Notes under the pieces: generated by a model
Database searches by the model: none
Seen by the model: the letters and a program-made list of their open reading frames with translations, nothing else
What the model was told of the DNA's origin: nothing
Program-made: the position numbers and the translations under genes
Source of the DNA: CAVYUC01 sp963771595
GTDB taxonomy: Bacteria; Bacteroidota; Bacteroidia; Bacteroidales; Prolixibacteraceae
Length of the DNA stretch: 64,000 nt
Direction of reading: 5' to 3'
Assembly: GCA_963771595.1 (NCBI GenBank)
Contig: CAVYUC010000019.1
Coordinates: 89,207-153,206, forward strand
In this document: piece by piece, positions 51,401 to 60,415 of the stretch
Layout: each line of letters opens with the position of its first letter
How positions within the stretch are numbered: position 1 is the first letter of the stretch

Positions 51401-51435
51401 CAGGTGAAATAAAATCACCTTCAGAATAAAAATAC

Positions 51436-51470
51436 AGGCCCTGTCTCGTTTGAGGCAGGGCTTTATTTTT
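51436..51470 (+). terminator. dnaK terminator
   Basis: GCCCTGTCTC (51438-51447) pairs with GAGGCAGGGC (51452-51461), one T-G pair, with loop GTTT, followed by TTTATTTTT. Confidence 0.9.
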
Positions 51471-51561
51471 ATCCGGCGAATGAACTTGTGCTGTTGGTTT
51501 TTATGTTCAGTTTTTTGTCGGGCTTTAATTTTTTATAACATTTAGCTCTGAAATAAATCTG

Positions 51562-51569
51562 TAGTTTTG
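51562..51569 (+). promoter_or_regulatory. -7 element of the MORN-repeat gene
   Basis: TAGTTTTG fits TAnnTTTG, 17 bases ahead of the ATG at 51587, so the leader would be about 10 bases. No upstream TTG is well placed. Confidence 0.45.
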
Positions 51570-51586
51570 CAGTTCTAATTCAAATA

Positions 51587-52390
51587 ATGAACATGAAGGT
51601 TTTATTAATATTCTGGGTTATTTTGGTGCCGTTTTTTCTTTCTGCACAAATTAATCAAACTGATTCCAATGGTTTGCGCCAGGGTTTGTGGCAGAAAAAG
51701 TATCCTAATGGACGATTAATGTACGAAGGCCATTTTAAAAACGGCGAACCAGTGGGCGATTGGAAACGCTATCATGAAGGCGGCCGCTTAAAAGCTGATA
51801 TAAAATATGACGAAAACTCAGATACTGCACGGGTTGTTCTTTTCAATGAATTCGGGAAAAAAATAGCAGAAGGAAATTATGTGAATGAGAAAAAGGCCGG
51901 GCAGTGGATTTATTTTACGGATGACCAAAAAGTGGGGGAAGAATATTTTGATAAAGGGTTAAAAAACGGGATTAGCCGAAAGTTTTATGAAAGTGGCGAA
52001 TTGCTTGAACAGTCGGAATGGCAAAACAATTTGCAGGAAGGGAATTATGAGGTTTTTTACAAGAATGGAAAACCATATATGCAATGCAAATACAGCAAAA
52101 ACCAGCGACATGGTCTTTGTTTAAGCTATTTCCAGAATGGCAGAGTTGAACTGGAAGCCCATTACAAAAACAATTTACGCGACGGCGACTGGAAGTACTA
52201 CAATCCTGAAGGAGAACTTTTATACACATTAAAATTTAGTGAAGGGAACCTTCTGAATCCGGAAGTGCGTGACAGCATCAACATTGTTCAAATGCAAAAT
52301 ATGGAATTGGGGCGGGATTCGGTAATCGATCCTGAAAAATTTATGCAGGATCCGTCTGAATACATGCGCCAAATGAACATTAACAGGTAA
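51587..52390 (+). CDS. Secreted MORN-repeat-variant (YwqK-like) protein
   Basis: 267 residues with a signal peptide (about 1-20, ending FFLSAQ). Residues 24-215 carry eight or so MORN-variant units of the form LRQGLWQKKYPNGRLMYEG and GDWKRYHEGGRLK, pairing YxNG with GxW/GxY turns. Such proteins are annotated as YwqK-family antitoxin-like but most are simple beta-hairpin scaffolds; the name does not prove a toxin link, and no toxin gene is adjacent. Function unknown. Confidence 0.82.
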   Translation: MNMKVLLIFWVILVPFFLSAQINQTDSNGLRQGLWQKKYPNGRLMYEGHFKNGEPVGDWKRYHEGGRLKADIKYDENSDTARVVLFNEFGKKIAEGNYVNEKKAGQWIYFTDDQKVGEEYFDKGLKNGISRKFYESGELLEQSEWQNNLQEGNYEVFYKNGKPYMQCKYSKNQRHGLCLSYFQNGRVELEAHYKNNLRDGDWKYYNPEGELLYTLKFSEGNLLNPEVRDSINIVQMQNMELGRDSVIDPEKFMQDPSEYMRQMNINR

Positions 52391-52440
52391 AACTGCGGGA
52401 TTATTTGTTAATTTGGTACCTGATTTTAAAATCCGTTTCA

Positions 52441-54090
52441 ATGTTGTACCGCCTTTTATTTATTGGGCTGCTGAATGCACTGCTATTATCCCCGGTTGTT
52501 GGTAATTCACAATTTTATTACTGGGTGGCTTTTACCGATAAAAACAATTCGGCATATTCTATTGCGCATCCCGAAGAATTTCTTTCTGAACGTGCCATCC
52601 AAAGAAGAATCAATCAGAATATTTCTATTGATTCATTGGATCTGCCTGTTAATTCAGCATATATAAATCAGGTGCTGGAGCTGGGAGCAGAATTTGTGCA
52701 TTCATCCAAATGGTTAAACGGCATAACTGTAAAATGCAACATTGACAGCTTTGAGCATAAAGTTCTGCAATTTCCTTTTGTGAATTTTACCCAGCTTACA
52801 AAGCCTGATTTAACCTCCAAGAGTGCAGTGGATAAATTTGCAGTACCGTCTTTTTCTGGAGATACTTTAGCCATTGATACTTCCTTTTATGGTCCTTCTG
52901 TTTATCAGGTGGGACAATTGAACGGGCAATATCTGCACAACCGGAATTTCCGGGGGCAGGGAATTCAAATTGCAGTTTTGGATGGCGGCTTTTATCATGT
53001 GGATGTACATCCGGCGTTTGATAGTTTACGCGCAGAAAACCGGTTGCTCGGGATAAAGGATTTTGCTGATCCTTCTTCAGATTTTTATGAAACGCATTAT
53101 CATGGAATGAGCGCCCTTTCATGCATGGCTGCCGATATTCCCGGGGAATTAATTGGAACTGCACCTGAAGCTTCCTACTGGCTCATCCGATCAGAAGAAA
53201 TAAGCACCGAATATTTAGTTGAAGAAGATAACTGGGTGGCGGCTGCCGAATTTGCCGACAGTGTGGGAACTGATATCATTAATTCTTCCCTCGGGTATTT
53301 TTTATTTGATGACGCATCGATGAATCATACCTATGCTGAAATGGACGGTAATACCACGCGCGTTACACAGGGAGCCGATATTGCCGCCTCCAGGGGAATG
53401 CTGGTATTTGCGAGCGCCGGAAATGAAGGAAGCAGTTCATGGAAATACATTATTGCTCCGGCCGACGGTGAAAATGTAATTGCTGTTGGTGCGGTGGATT
53501 ATCTGGCCGAACCCGCTTCTTTTACTTCTTTCGGACCAGCTTCTGATGGTCACGTTAAACCAAATGTTGCTGCTTTGGGACGAAATACATACCTTCAGAA
53601 AAGCGACGGCAGTTTGGGCTATAGCAGCGGTACATCCTTTTCTTCGCCTGTATTGGCCGGAATGGGTGCTTGTTTATGGCAGGCAAACCCGGAGGCAACA
53701 GCGGTTCAAATTAAAAGTGCCATCGAACAAAGCGCCTCACTTTATCCTGCATCCGATTCATTATTGGGGTACGGAATCCCCGATATGAAAGCCGCAGATC
53801 AGATTCTGAAAACATCTTCCTCTCCATATGTAAGTGCTGAAAAATATTGGAAGGTATATCCCAATCCTGCTGAAGATTACATCATCCTTCAAAACGGACA
53901 AATCCCGGCAACCGGGAATATTGAAATAGCATTTTTTACACCTGACGGACGTTTATTGCGGAAAGAACAACAGGTCGCTGCGCCACAAATTATCGTACAC
54001 AATTTACAGGATTTACCAGCAGGTTTACTAATTTTGAGAATAGAGTCGGGACCTGTTTCGGAATCATTTAAAATCAGTAAAATCCGCTGA
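52441..54090 (+). CDS. Secreted subtilisin-family serine peptidase with T9SS tail
   Basis: 549 residues from the ATG at 52441 (MLYRLLFIGLLNALL, signal peptide); the longer frame from 52405 begins with TTG. The S8 domain (about residues 135-445) has the catalytic Asp in IAVLDGGFYHVD, His in THYHGMSALS and Ser in SSGTSFSSPVLAG; the oxyanion Asn lies in FASAGNEGS. Residues about 460-549 form a type A T9SS sorting domain (VYPNPAEDYIILQN). The protein is thus exported by the Por system and is probably a surface or released protease. It stops five bases ahead of xseA. Confidence 0.93.
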   Translation: MLYRLLFIGLLNALLLSPVVGNSQFYYWVAFTDKNNSAYSIAHPEEFLSERAIQRRINQNISIDSLDLPVNSAYINQVLELGAEFVHSSKWLNGITVKCNIDSFEHKVLQFPFVNFTQLTKPDLTSKSAVDKFAVPSFSGDTLAIDTSFYGPSVYQVGQLNGQYLHNRNFRGQGIQIAVLDGGFYHVDVHPAFDSLRAENRLLGIKDFADPSSDFYETHYHGMSALSCMAADIPGELIGTAPEASYWLIRSEEISTEYLVEEDNWVAAAEFADSVGTDIINSSLGYFLFDDASMNHTYAEMDGNTTRVTQGADIAASRGMLVFASAGNEGSSSWKYIIAPADGENVIAVGAVDYLAEPASFTSFGPASDGHVKPNVAALGRNTYLQKSDGSLGYSSGTSFSSPVLAGMGACLWQANPEATAVQIKSAIEQSASLYPASDSLLGYGIPDMKAADQILKTSSSPYVSAEKYWKVYPNPAEDYIILQNGQIPATGNIEIAFFTPDGRLLRKEQQVAAPQIIVHNLQDLPAGLLILRIESGPVSESFKISKIR

Positions 54091-54095
54091 ATCGA

Positions 54096-55541
54096 ATGAA
54101 GCAAAAATTCACGCTTTTTGAATTAAACGAGCAAATCAAGGATACACTTTGCGAGGCATTTCCATCAACTGTATGGGTGGTTGCAGAGGTGAGCGAGTTG
54201 AAGGAAAACCGAAGCGGGCATTGCTATCTGGAGTTGGTGGAAAAAGTGGAAAATGAAATTATTGCCCGTTCAAGAGCTACGATCTGGTCCTATACCTATC
54301 GGATGCTGAAACCTTATTTTGAAACCACTACCGGCCAGTTTTTCTCGCACGGCATAAAAATTCTGGTGCAGGTTACGGTGGAATACCATCCGGCTTTTGG
54401 ACTGAGCCTGAACATTAAAGATATTGATCCTACCTACACCGTTGGTGATATGGCTTTGCAACGGAAGGAAATTATAACCCGTTTGCAAAGCGAAGGAATT
54501 TTCGATATGAACCGTGAGCTGCAGTTGCCGCTTGTTCCGCAGAAAATAGCGGTTATTTCATCGAAAACGGCCGCCGGTTATCAGGATTTTGTGCATCAGT
54601 TAAATTCAAATGCCCATGGTTTTGTTTTTTACACCCAAATTTTTGAAGCCTGGATGCAAGGTGCAGGCGCGGTTAAATCAATAATTGGGGCGCTGGAGCG
54701 GATTTATCAGTACGAAGATTTTTTTGATGCCGTAGCCATAATTCGCGGCGGTGGAGCCACGGCCGATTTAAGCTGTTTCGATAATTATGAGCTGGCGTTT
54801 AACCTGGTTCAGTTCCCGTTGCCGGTAATTACAGGGATAGGGCACGAAAAGGATGATACAATCATCGATTTGGTGGCGCATACCCGCATGAAAACTCCTA
54901 CGGCGGTGGCCGAATTTTTTATTAACGGAGTAGAACGGTTTTACGACCGCCTGTTGGATACAGAGGAAGAAATCATCCGGCGGGTCCGGGATAAACTGGA
55001 ACAAAACCACCGGCAATTGGAACGAAATGCAGAACTTCTTCAGCAATCAATTAGTTATTTTGTACAAGATAAAAATTCGGTTTTAACACGGAAAGGAAAT
55101 AAGTTGCAGCAAAATGTCAGCAGGTTTTCATTCAAAAAAAATGTGGAATTGAATCACCTGAATTACGAACTGAATTCTGCCGTTTCGGTCTGGTCGGTGG
55201 AAATAAAAAACAGGCTTGATACAAAGCAACGGATTTTAAAACGCATTGCCGGCAGTGCATTATTAAACCAAAAGAACAGACTGAATCAGTTGGATGGGGC
55301 AGTTGAAAAAATGGCACTGCAGTTTCTTCATAGCGAACAGGAACGCCTTAATTTGAATGAAAATACGGTGCGTTTACTGAATCCCGAAAACGTATTGAAA
55401 CGGGGATACACCCTTACACTAAAAGAGGGTAAAATCGTCAAATCAACTCAGCAAATCGAAAAAGGCGATGAAATTGAAACCCGGTTTGCCGATGGAAAAG
55501 TTAAAAGTAAAATCACAAATAAAGAACAATATGACAGTTAA
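54096..55541 (+). CDS. xseA: Exodeoxyribonuclease VII large subunit
   Basis: 481 residues, the catalytic subunit of ExoVII, which degrades single-stranded DNA. The N-terminal OB fold includes PSTVWVVAEVSELKENRSGH and YLELVEK; the nuclease domain has PQKIAVISSKTAAGYQDF, GGGATADLSCFDN and ITGIGHEKDDTIIDLVAH with the conserved TPTAVAEFF; the C-terminal coiled coil ends with NVLKRGYTLT. It overlaps xseB by 11 bases. Confidence 0.95.
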   Translation: MKQKFTLFELNEQIKDTLCEAFPSTVWVVAEVSELKENRSGHCYLELVEKVENEIIARSRATIWSYTYRMLKPYFETTTGQFFSHGIKILVQVTVEYHPAFGLSLNIKDIDPTYTVGDMALQRKEIITRLQSEGIFDMNRELQLPLVPQKIAVISSKTAAGYQDFVHQLNSNAHGFVFYTQIFEAWMQGAGAVKSIIGALERIYQYEDFFDAVAIIRGGGATADLSCFDNYELAFNLVQFPLPVITGIGHEKDDTIIDLVAHTRMKTPTAVAEFFINGVERFYDRLLDTEEEIIRRVRDKLEQNHRQLERNAELLQQSISYFVQDKNSVLTRKGNKLQQNVSRFSFKKNVELNHLNYELNSAVSVWSVEIKNRLDTKQRILKRIAGSALLNQKNRLNQLDGAVEKMALQFLHSEQERLNLNENTVRLLNPENVLKRGYTLTLKEGKIVKSTQQIEKGDEIETRFADGKVKSKITNKEQYDS

Positions 55542-55731
55542 AAAGGTAACCTATAATGAAGCAATTTCAGAGATTGAAGCAATTCTGGAAAAGATAGAGA
55601 ATGAAGAACTCGATGTGGATGAACTGGCAGAGAAAGTGAAACGGGTTTCGGTTTTGCTTAAAATATGCAAGGAAAAACTGACCAAAACAAACCAGCAGGT
55701 AGAAGAGATTTTGAAAGAAATGGAGGAATGA
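55531..55731 (+). CDS. xseB: Exodeoxyribonuclease VII small subunit
   Basis: 66 residues from the ATG at 55531 (MTVKKVTYNEAISEIEAIL); a longer frame from 55468 lies in xseA and is not needed. It has the family core ISEIEAILEKIENEELDVDE followed by ELAEKVKRV and an acidic tail. It overlaps the xseA stop by 11 bases, as expected for a stoichiometric complex. Confidence 0.92.
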   Translation: MTVKKVTYNEAISEIEAILEKIENEELDVDELAEKVKRVSVLLKICKEKLTKTNQQVEEILKEMEE

Positions 55732-55800
55732 TTTGAACGGTTTGGAAATGTACTTGTTTTGTTTTATTGAAATCTGTTTAAATTGATTTACTTTTGAAGT

Positions 55801-56043
55801 ATGAAAACATTAACAATTCATCTGCCTGACAATATTGATCTTACCGATAGAGAAGCAATATTGATGCTGTCAGCAAAATTGTTTGAAAAAGGTAAACTTA
55901 CGCTCGGACAAGCGGCTAAGGTGGCAGGGGTTTCCAAGAAAAGTTTCATCGATATTCTGGAGGTTTATGATATTTCTCCCATAAATACTTCTTCTGAAGA
56001 TATTGAAAATGATATAAACAATGGCCGGAATTATAGTGTCTGA
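55801..56043 (+). CDS. UPF0175-family antitoxin-like protein
   Basis: 80 residues, matching UPF0175 by KLFEKGKLTLGQAAKVAGVS followed by KKSFIDILEVYDI, a small helix-turn-helix-like domain. In many bacteria UPF0175 genes precede DUF3368/PIN genes and are regarded as antitoxins. Here it overlaps the next gene by 23 bases, so the pair is translated together. Confidence 0.85.
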   Translation: MKTLTIHLPDNIDLTDREAILMLSAKLFEKGKLTLGQAAKVAGVSKKSFIDILEVYDISPINTSSEDIENDINNGRNYSV

Positions 56044-56458
56044 TACCAGTTGTTTAATTCTTTTGGAAAAACTGGGCAGAATGGACATTTTGCAATCCCT
56101 TTTCAAAACGGTAAGTATTACAACAATTGTTGCAGAAGAGTTTGACAAAACGCTGCCTGATTATTTTTTAATTGAAGATCCTGTAGAAAAAAACTATCAA
56201 AGAATTTTGGAATCATCACTTGATCCGGGAGAAGCAAGCGCAATAGCGTTAGCCTTGGAAAAAGAAGGCAGTTTATTGATAATTGATGATCGTAAAGCAA
56301 GGAAAGAAGCAAGTCAATTGAAGTTAAATATCACCGGAACGATTGGTGTTTTAATAGTTGCCCTTGAAAAAGGTTATATAAATGACATGAATGTTCTCCT
56401 GCAGGAAATTGAAAATTCCAATTTTAGAATTGCTGCAAAATTTTTACAACGAAATTAA
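56021..56458 (+). CDS. DUF3368 PIN-domain nuclease-like toxin
   Basis: 145 residues with the PIN layout: IIVSDTSCLILLEKLG (first Asp), ITTIVAEEFDKTLPDYF (Glu), SSLDPGEASAIALALE (Glu/Asp) and LLIIDDRKARKEA (Asp). These four acidic sites hold the metal of PIN nucleases. DUF3368 proteins are usually paired with UPF0175, as here, and are thought to be RNA-cleaving toxins; activity in this organism is unproven. It lies 38 bases before deoC. Confidence 0.85.
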   Translation: MAGIIVSDTSCLILLEKLGRMDILQSLFKTVSITTIVAEEFDKTLPDYFLIEDPVEKNYQRILESSLDPGEASAIALALEKEGSLLIIDDRKARKEASQLKLNITGTIGVLIVALEKGYINDMNVLLQEIENSNFRIAAKFLQRN

Positions 56459-56496
56459 ACGAAGATTCACGAATAATTAAAAAAGATATCAAAACA

Positions 56497-57177
56497 ATGT
56501 ACACAAAACAACAAGTTGCAAAAACAATAGATCACGCTGTTTTAAAGCCCGAATACACAGAAATTGATTTGGCAAAACATGCCGGTATGTGTGTAGAAAA
56601 TGGTGTTTACAGCATGTGTGTGAAACCCTGCGATATCAAAATGGCAAAAGAATTACTGGAAAACAGTGGTGTGAAAGTTTCATGCGTTCTCAGTTTTCCG
56701 CACGGCGCGGATACAACGCAGGTAAAAGTATTTCAGGCAAAGCAGGCCATTGAAGACGGTGTGGACGAAATTGACATGGTGATGAATATCGGCCGGTTTC
56801 TGGGCCAGGATTACCATTATGTGGTGGAAGATATAAAAGCAGTTGTGGAGGTGGCACATCAACACAACGTACTGGTAAAAGTAATCCAGGAAAGCGGTTT
56901 TCTTTCGCCTGAGCAGGTTGCCAAAGCCTGTGAATTATCATTTGTTGCCGGCGCCGATTTTGTGAAAACCTCCACCGGTTTTGGTCCCGGAAAAGCTACC
57001 CCTGAAACTATTGCCGTGATGATAAAAACCGTTGGCAGCGACATGAAAGTTAAAGCTTCAGGTGGCATCCGCACCTGGGATGATGCCGTGGCTTTTCTGG
57101 AACAAGGTGTCGACCGGCTTGGAGTTGGTTCTACCGAAGCCGTTTTAAATGGCGCCAAAGCCGAAGGCAGCTATTAA
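56497..57177 (+). CDS. deoC: Deoxyribose-phosphate aldolase
   Basis: 226-residue class I aldolase that splits 2-deoxyribose-5-phosphate into acetaldehyde and glyceraldehyde-3-phosphate in nucleoside catabolism. The Schiff-base Lys is in FVKTSTGFGPGKAT and the second active-site Lys in MKVKASGGIRTWDDA; IDHAVLKPE and VCVENG-like segments open the TIM barrel. Other deo genes are not adjacent, though cdd of the same salvage route lies elsewhere in the window. Confidence 0.95.
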   Translation: MYTKQQVAKTIDHAVLKPEYTEIDLAKHAGMCVENGVYSMCVKPCDIKMAKELLENSGVKVSCVLSFPHGADTTQVKVFQAKQAIEDGVDEIDMVMNIGRFLGQDYHYVVEDIKAVVEVAHQHNVLVKVIQESGFLSPEQVAKACELSFVAGADFVKTSTGFGPGKATPETIAVMIKTVGSDMKVKASGGIRTWDDAVAFLEQGVDRLGVGSTEAVLNGAKAEGSY

Positions 57178-57290
57178 AGCATAATCCGGGGACAGAATGA
57201 GATTGTATCGTCTTTTTAAAAAAGGTTAAATACCGGAATATTCATTGCAATCCAATTTTATTCCACCAAAAAAACAATCATATTTGTAAT

Positions 57291-57305
57291 CCTTATGCAA
57301 TAAGG
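57291..57305 (+). repeat. Small hairpin CCTTATGCAATAAGG, copy 2
   Basis: Identical in all 15 bases to the hairpin at 9495-9509. It ends five bases before the ATG of the chorismatase-like gene, so if formed in mRNA it would sit at the ribosome-binding region. Confidence 0.55.
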
Positions 57306-57310
57306 ACAGT

Positions 57311-58441
57311 ATGTATTTTTTAGACGGCAATCGACTTTACATAAAACCTGAAAGTGGCTGCGGGACATTGAATGAACAACTTCAGAATTGTTTGCAACAG
57401 CTGGGCCAATTTAATTCGGGAAAGAAGATCTTCAAACTCAATTTCTTTGTTGATACTGCTTCTGATAAGGCATACATGGAATTAACCAAAAGCATTCAGC
57501 AGGAAGTTAAAACCAGGTTTTCGGAAGAGATCATTTTGAATTTTATTGCCCAGCCTCCGTTAACCTGTCGGATAATAATTGAAGCTTTTTATTATGAGAC
57601 GTTGAAATGGCAGGCGCGTTTTATTAACCATGAAAATGATTCAGCCATTTTATTCCATAGAGAAAATACTGAATTTTTAATCGGAAATGTGCAGTCCGAT
57701 CATGAAAAGGAATGCAGCCAAAATGCCCGGCTGGCATTTACGCGATTAAGAGAAATGTTGCGCGCAGTGGATTTTCCTATTAATTCGATTATCCGACAGT
57801 GGAATTATGTGGAACGAATATTGGGATTTGACGGAGAAAACCAGCGTTACCAGGAATTTAACAACATCCGTTCGGAGTTTTACAACCAAAACTTTGAACA
57901 ATCCGGTTATCCGGCTGCAACCGGAATTGGTATGAACCGTGGCGGCGTAATTATCGAATTTGTGGCGGTGAAATCAGACCAGGTAAAATCGGTACCGATA
58001 GATAATCCGCAGCAGGTTTCGGCCCATTCATACAGCGAAAACGTATTGGTAGGAGAGGAGTGTCCGGTAAAAGCCACACCTAAATTTGAGCGTGCGCGCT
58101 ACTTCGAACTGGCGGAAAAGAAAATGATTTTCGTATCGGGAACAGCTTCCATTACCGGTGAAAGAACAGTTGGAGTTGGCGACCCGGTGAAGCAAACAGA
58201 AATCACTATTCAAAATATTCAACAGCTTTATACCGGCGATATACTGACAGGTATTTCCGGCAGTCAACTGCAGCCAAAATACGGCCATGCCCGAGTGTAT
58301 GTAAAAAACCGCAAAGACTTTGCTGCCATAAAAAGGACCTTCAAAAAGAGTTTTGGGAACCTGCCGGTAGTATATATTATCGCAGATATCTGCCGCAATG
58401 ATTTATTGGTAGAGATTGAAGGAAAAGTAATACTGGCATAA
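57311..58441 (+). CDS. Chorismatase/RidA-like two-domain protein
   Basis: 376 residues. The C-terminal half has the YjgF/RidA-like fold seen in chorismatases of the FkbO/Hyg5/XanB2 group: RQWNYVERILG, YQEFNNIRSEFYNQ, SGYPAATGIGMNRGG and a late FVSGTASITGERTVGVGDP; the N-terminal half (about residues 1-140) is a diverged related domain. Known members convert chorismate to hydroxybenzoates or dihydroxy-cyclohexadiene carboxylates for pigments and antibiotics. No pigment cluster is adjacent, so the assignment is by motif similarity only; a plain RidA-type imine deaminase is an alternative. Confidence 0.65.
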   Translation: MYFLDGNRLYIKPESGCGTLNEQLQNCLQQLGQFNSGKKIFKLNFFVDTASDKAYMELTKSIQQEVKTRFSEEIILNFIAQPPLTCRIIIEAFYYETLKWQARFINHENDSAILFHRENTEFLIGNVQSDHEKECSQNARLAFTRLREMLRAVDFPINSIIRQWNYVERILGFDGENQRYQEFNNIRSEFYNQNFEQSGYPAATGIGMNRGGVIIEFVAVKSDQVKSVPIDNPQQVSAHSYSENVLVGEECPVKATPKFERARYFELAEKKMIFVSGTASITGERTVGVGDPVKQTEITIQNIQQLYTGDILTGISGSQLQPKYGHARVYVKNRKDFAAIKRTFKKSFGNLPVVYIIADICRNDLLVEIEGKVILA

Positions 58442-58594
58442 GGGAGATACAGTCTCCAACTGCGTCAGGTTTTCTGTCGAAAATAGGTTACATCCGGAAA
58501 TGCAGTTCTCTGATGAATCAAGCTATAATATTTATTTAACCCCAATTGTATCATCCCACTAAAAACCTTAAATTCAAGGCGAATTTGTACGGAT

Positions 58595-59659
58595 ATGAAC
58601 TTACAGGATTTTGGATACAACGGGCAGATCGAAAAACTGAGAGATGAGAACCAACTTACCGGTTTCGGCGTTGGCAGGGTGATCGCGGAACATAAGGAAC
58701 GCTACACCGTCAGGACGGAAACCGGAGAAGTGGAGGCTGAAATTACCGGCAACCTGCGGTTTACGGCAAAAGGAAGAGCGGATTTTCCTGCTGTGGGTGA
58801 CTGGGTGGCGCTGATTCCTTTTGATGCGGATTTTGCAGTCATTCATAAAGTTATTCCGCGCCTTTCTGTAATATCTCGTCAGGCTCCTGGTCGTTTTGGT
58901 GAAATACAGATTATTGCCGCCAATGTGGATGTCGTGTTTCTGCTTCAGGCGGTTGACCGTGATTTTAACATCAACCGGCTGGAAAGGTATCTGGCTATTA
59001 GTTATGCATCGAAAGCAGAACCGGTAATTGTCCTCACAAAAACTGATTTAATAAAACATCAGCGGCTGGAGGAAATAACAGTCGGCATAAAACAGCGCAT
59101 CAAAGAGGTTCCGGTTCTTGCCATCAGTAACCAGACCCAGAACGGCTACCATGACCTGCTGAGCAAAATTGAAAAAGGGAAAACCTATTGCTTGTTGGGC
59201 TCTTCAGGAGTAGGCAAATCCACATTACTAAATAATCTTTCGGAAAAACAAGTGATGAAAACTGATGCAATCGGTGAACATTCGAACCGTGGACGGCATA
59301 TTACCAGCCACCGCGAATTGGTTGTTCTTGCCAATGGAGGAATTTTGATAGATAACCCGGGGATGCGTGAAGTAGGCATAACCGATTCAAAGGACAGTCT
59401 GGAAACAGTTTTCGATACAATCAACGGACTGGCACAAAACTGCAGGTTTAAGGATTGTACCCACACCGGCGAAACCGGTTGCGCAGTTATTGAAGCCGCT
59501 GAAACCGGAACGATAGATAAAGACTCCTATGAAAATTACCTGAAAATGGAAAAAGAGAAATCCCACTTCGAAGCATCGGTTGCTGAAAGGCGTAAAAGAG
59601 ATAAACTTTTTGGTAAAATGATGAAGAACTACAAAAAAGACCTGGATAAAGACAGCTGA
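58595..59659 (+). CDS. rsgA: Ribosome small subunit GTPase RsgA
   Basis: 354-residue circularly permuted GTPase for late 30S maturation. The N-terminal OB domain (about 10-85) precedes G4 LTKTDLI, then G1 GSSGVGKSTLLN, the switch segment GRHITSHRELV, G3 DNPGMRE and the C-terminal zinc site C-x4-C-x-H-x5-C in CRFKDCTHTGETGC. The G-motif order G4-G1-G3 confirms the permutation. It overlaps a possible ATG of the next gene by one base. Confidence 0.95.
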   Translation: MNLQDFGYNGQIEKLRDENQLTGFGVGRVIAEHKERYTVRTETGEVEAEITGNLRFTAKGRADFPAVGDWVALIPFDADFAVIHKVIPRLSVISRQAPGRFGEIQIIAANVDVVFLLQAVDRDFNINRLERYLAISYASKAEPVIVLTKTDLIKHQRLEEITVGIKQRIKEVPVLAISNQTQNGYHDLLSKIEKGKTYCLLGSSGVGKSTLLNNLSEKQVMKTDAIGEHSNRGRHITSHRELVVLANGGILIDNPGMREVGITDSKDSLETVFDTINGLAQNCRFKDCTHTGETGCAVIEAAETGTIDKDSYENYLKMEKEKSHFEASVAERRKRDKLFGKMMKNYKKDLDKDS

Positions 59660-59697
59660 TGCCGGGAGCCGGAGTTTTCAACACCGGCAAATTTAAG

Positions 59698-60264
59698 ATG
59701 AAAGAAATTACAACTAAATATTTCACTGACAGAGAAGAATGGAGAAAATGGCTTAGAACTAATTTTGAGACGAAAGATGATATTTGGTTGGAATATCCAT
59801 TAAAGAAAACAGGGCGAAAACGAATCCTTTATAACGATGCAGTAGAAGAAGCACTTTGTTTTGGGTGGATTGACAGTACAGTTAAATCTTTAAATGAAGA
59901 AACGACCATTCAAAGGTTTTGTAAAAGAAGAAATAATTCCTCATTCTCACAACCAAACATGGAACGCCTGAAATGGCTATTTGATAACAAGATGATTCAT
60001 AATTCTGTTAAAAATGAAGTTCTGGAAATAATTAAAAAGGAATTCATTTTTTCAAAAGATATTCTTAAAAAGCTAAAATCGGATAAATCTGTTTGGGAGA
60101 ATTATCAAAACTTTTCAGAGCCTTATAAACGAATCAGAATGGCGTACATCGAAAGTGCAAAGAAAAGACCCGAAGAATTTGAAAAGCGGTTAAATAACTT
60201 CATTAACAGGACAAAAGAAAATAAACTGATTAAAGGATTTGGGGGAATTGACAAATATTATTGA
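59698..60264 (+). CDS. YdeI/OmpD-associated family protein
   Basis: 188 residues from the ATG at 59698 (MKEITTKYF). A frame from 59659 gives 13 more residues and overlaps rsgA as TGATG. The first half (YFTDREEWRKWLRTNF, IWLEYPLKKTGRK, EEALCFGWIDSTVKSLNE) is characteristic of the YdeI family, linked by name to peptide/bacteriocin protection but of unclear function. The second half is helical and rich in Lys. No membrane span. Confidence 0.82.
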   Translation: MKEITTKYFTDREEWRKWLRTNFETKDDIWLEYPLKKTGRKRILYNDAVEEALCFGWIDSTVKSLNEETTIQRFCKRRNNSSFSQPNMERLKWLFDNKMIHNSVKNEVLEIIKKEFIFSKDILKKLKSDKSVWENYQNFSEPYKRIRMAYIESAKKRPEEFEKRLNNFINRTKENKLIKGFGGIDKYY

Positions 60265-60362
60265 AAAAAAACAGCTGCCGAATTTATAAATAATTGATAA
60301 CGATTTTAAGAAAAATACCGGAACCCTGGGGTAAATACAGTTTTGGCCTGTTCCCTGGCAAT

Positions 60363-60397
60363 AAAAACCGGTTAATCAGCACGATTAACCGGTTTTT
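60363..60397. terminator. Bidirectional terminator
   Basis: A perfect 15-bp stem AAAAACCGGTTAATC with GATTAACCGGTTTTT and loop AGCAC, symmetrical in A/T runs. It serves the YdeI-like gene (+) and the TonB-receptor gene (-). Confidence 0.95.
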
Positions 60398-60415
60398 AGG
60401 TTTTATGCAAAAGTA

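Noticed and set aside
51587..52390. Toxin-antitoxin role for the YwqK-like protein
   Set aside because: It has a signal peptide and MORN-like repeats, and there is no adjacent toxin gene; the antitoxin name is historical.
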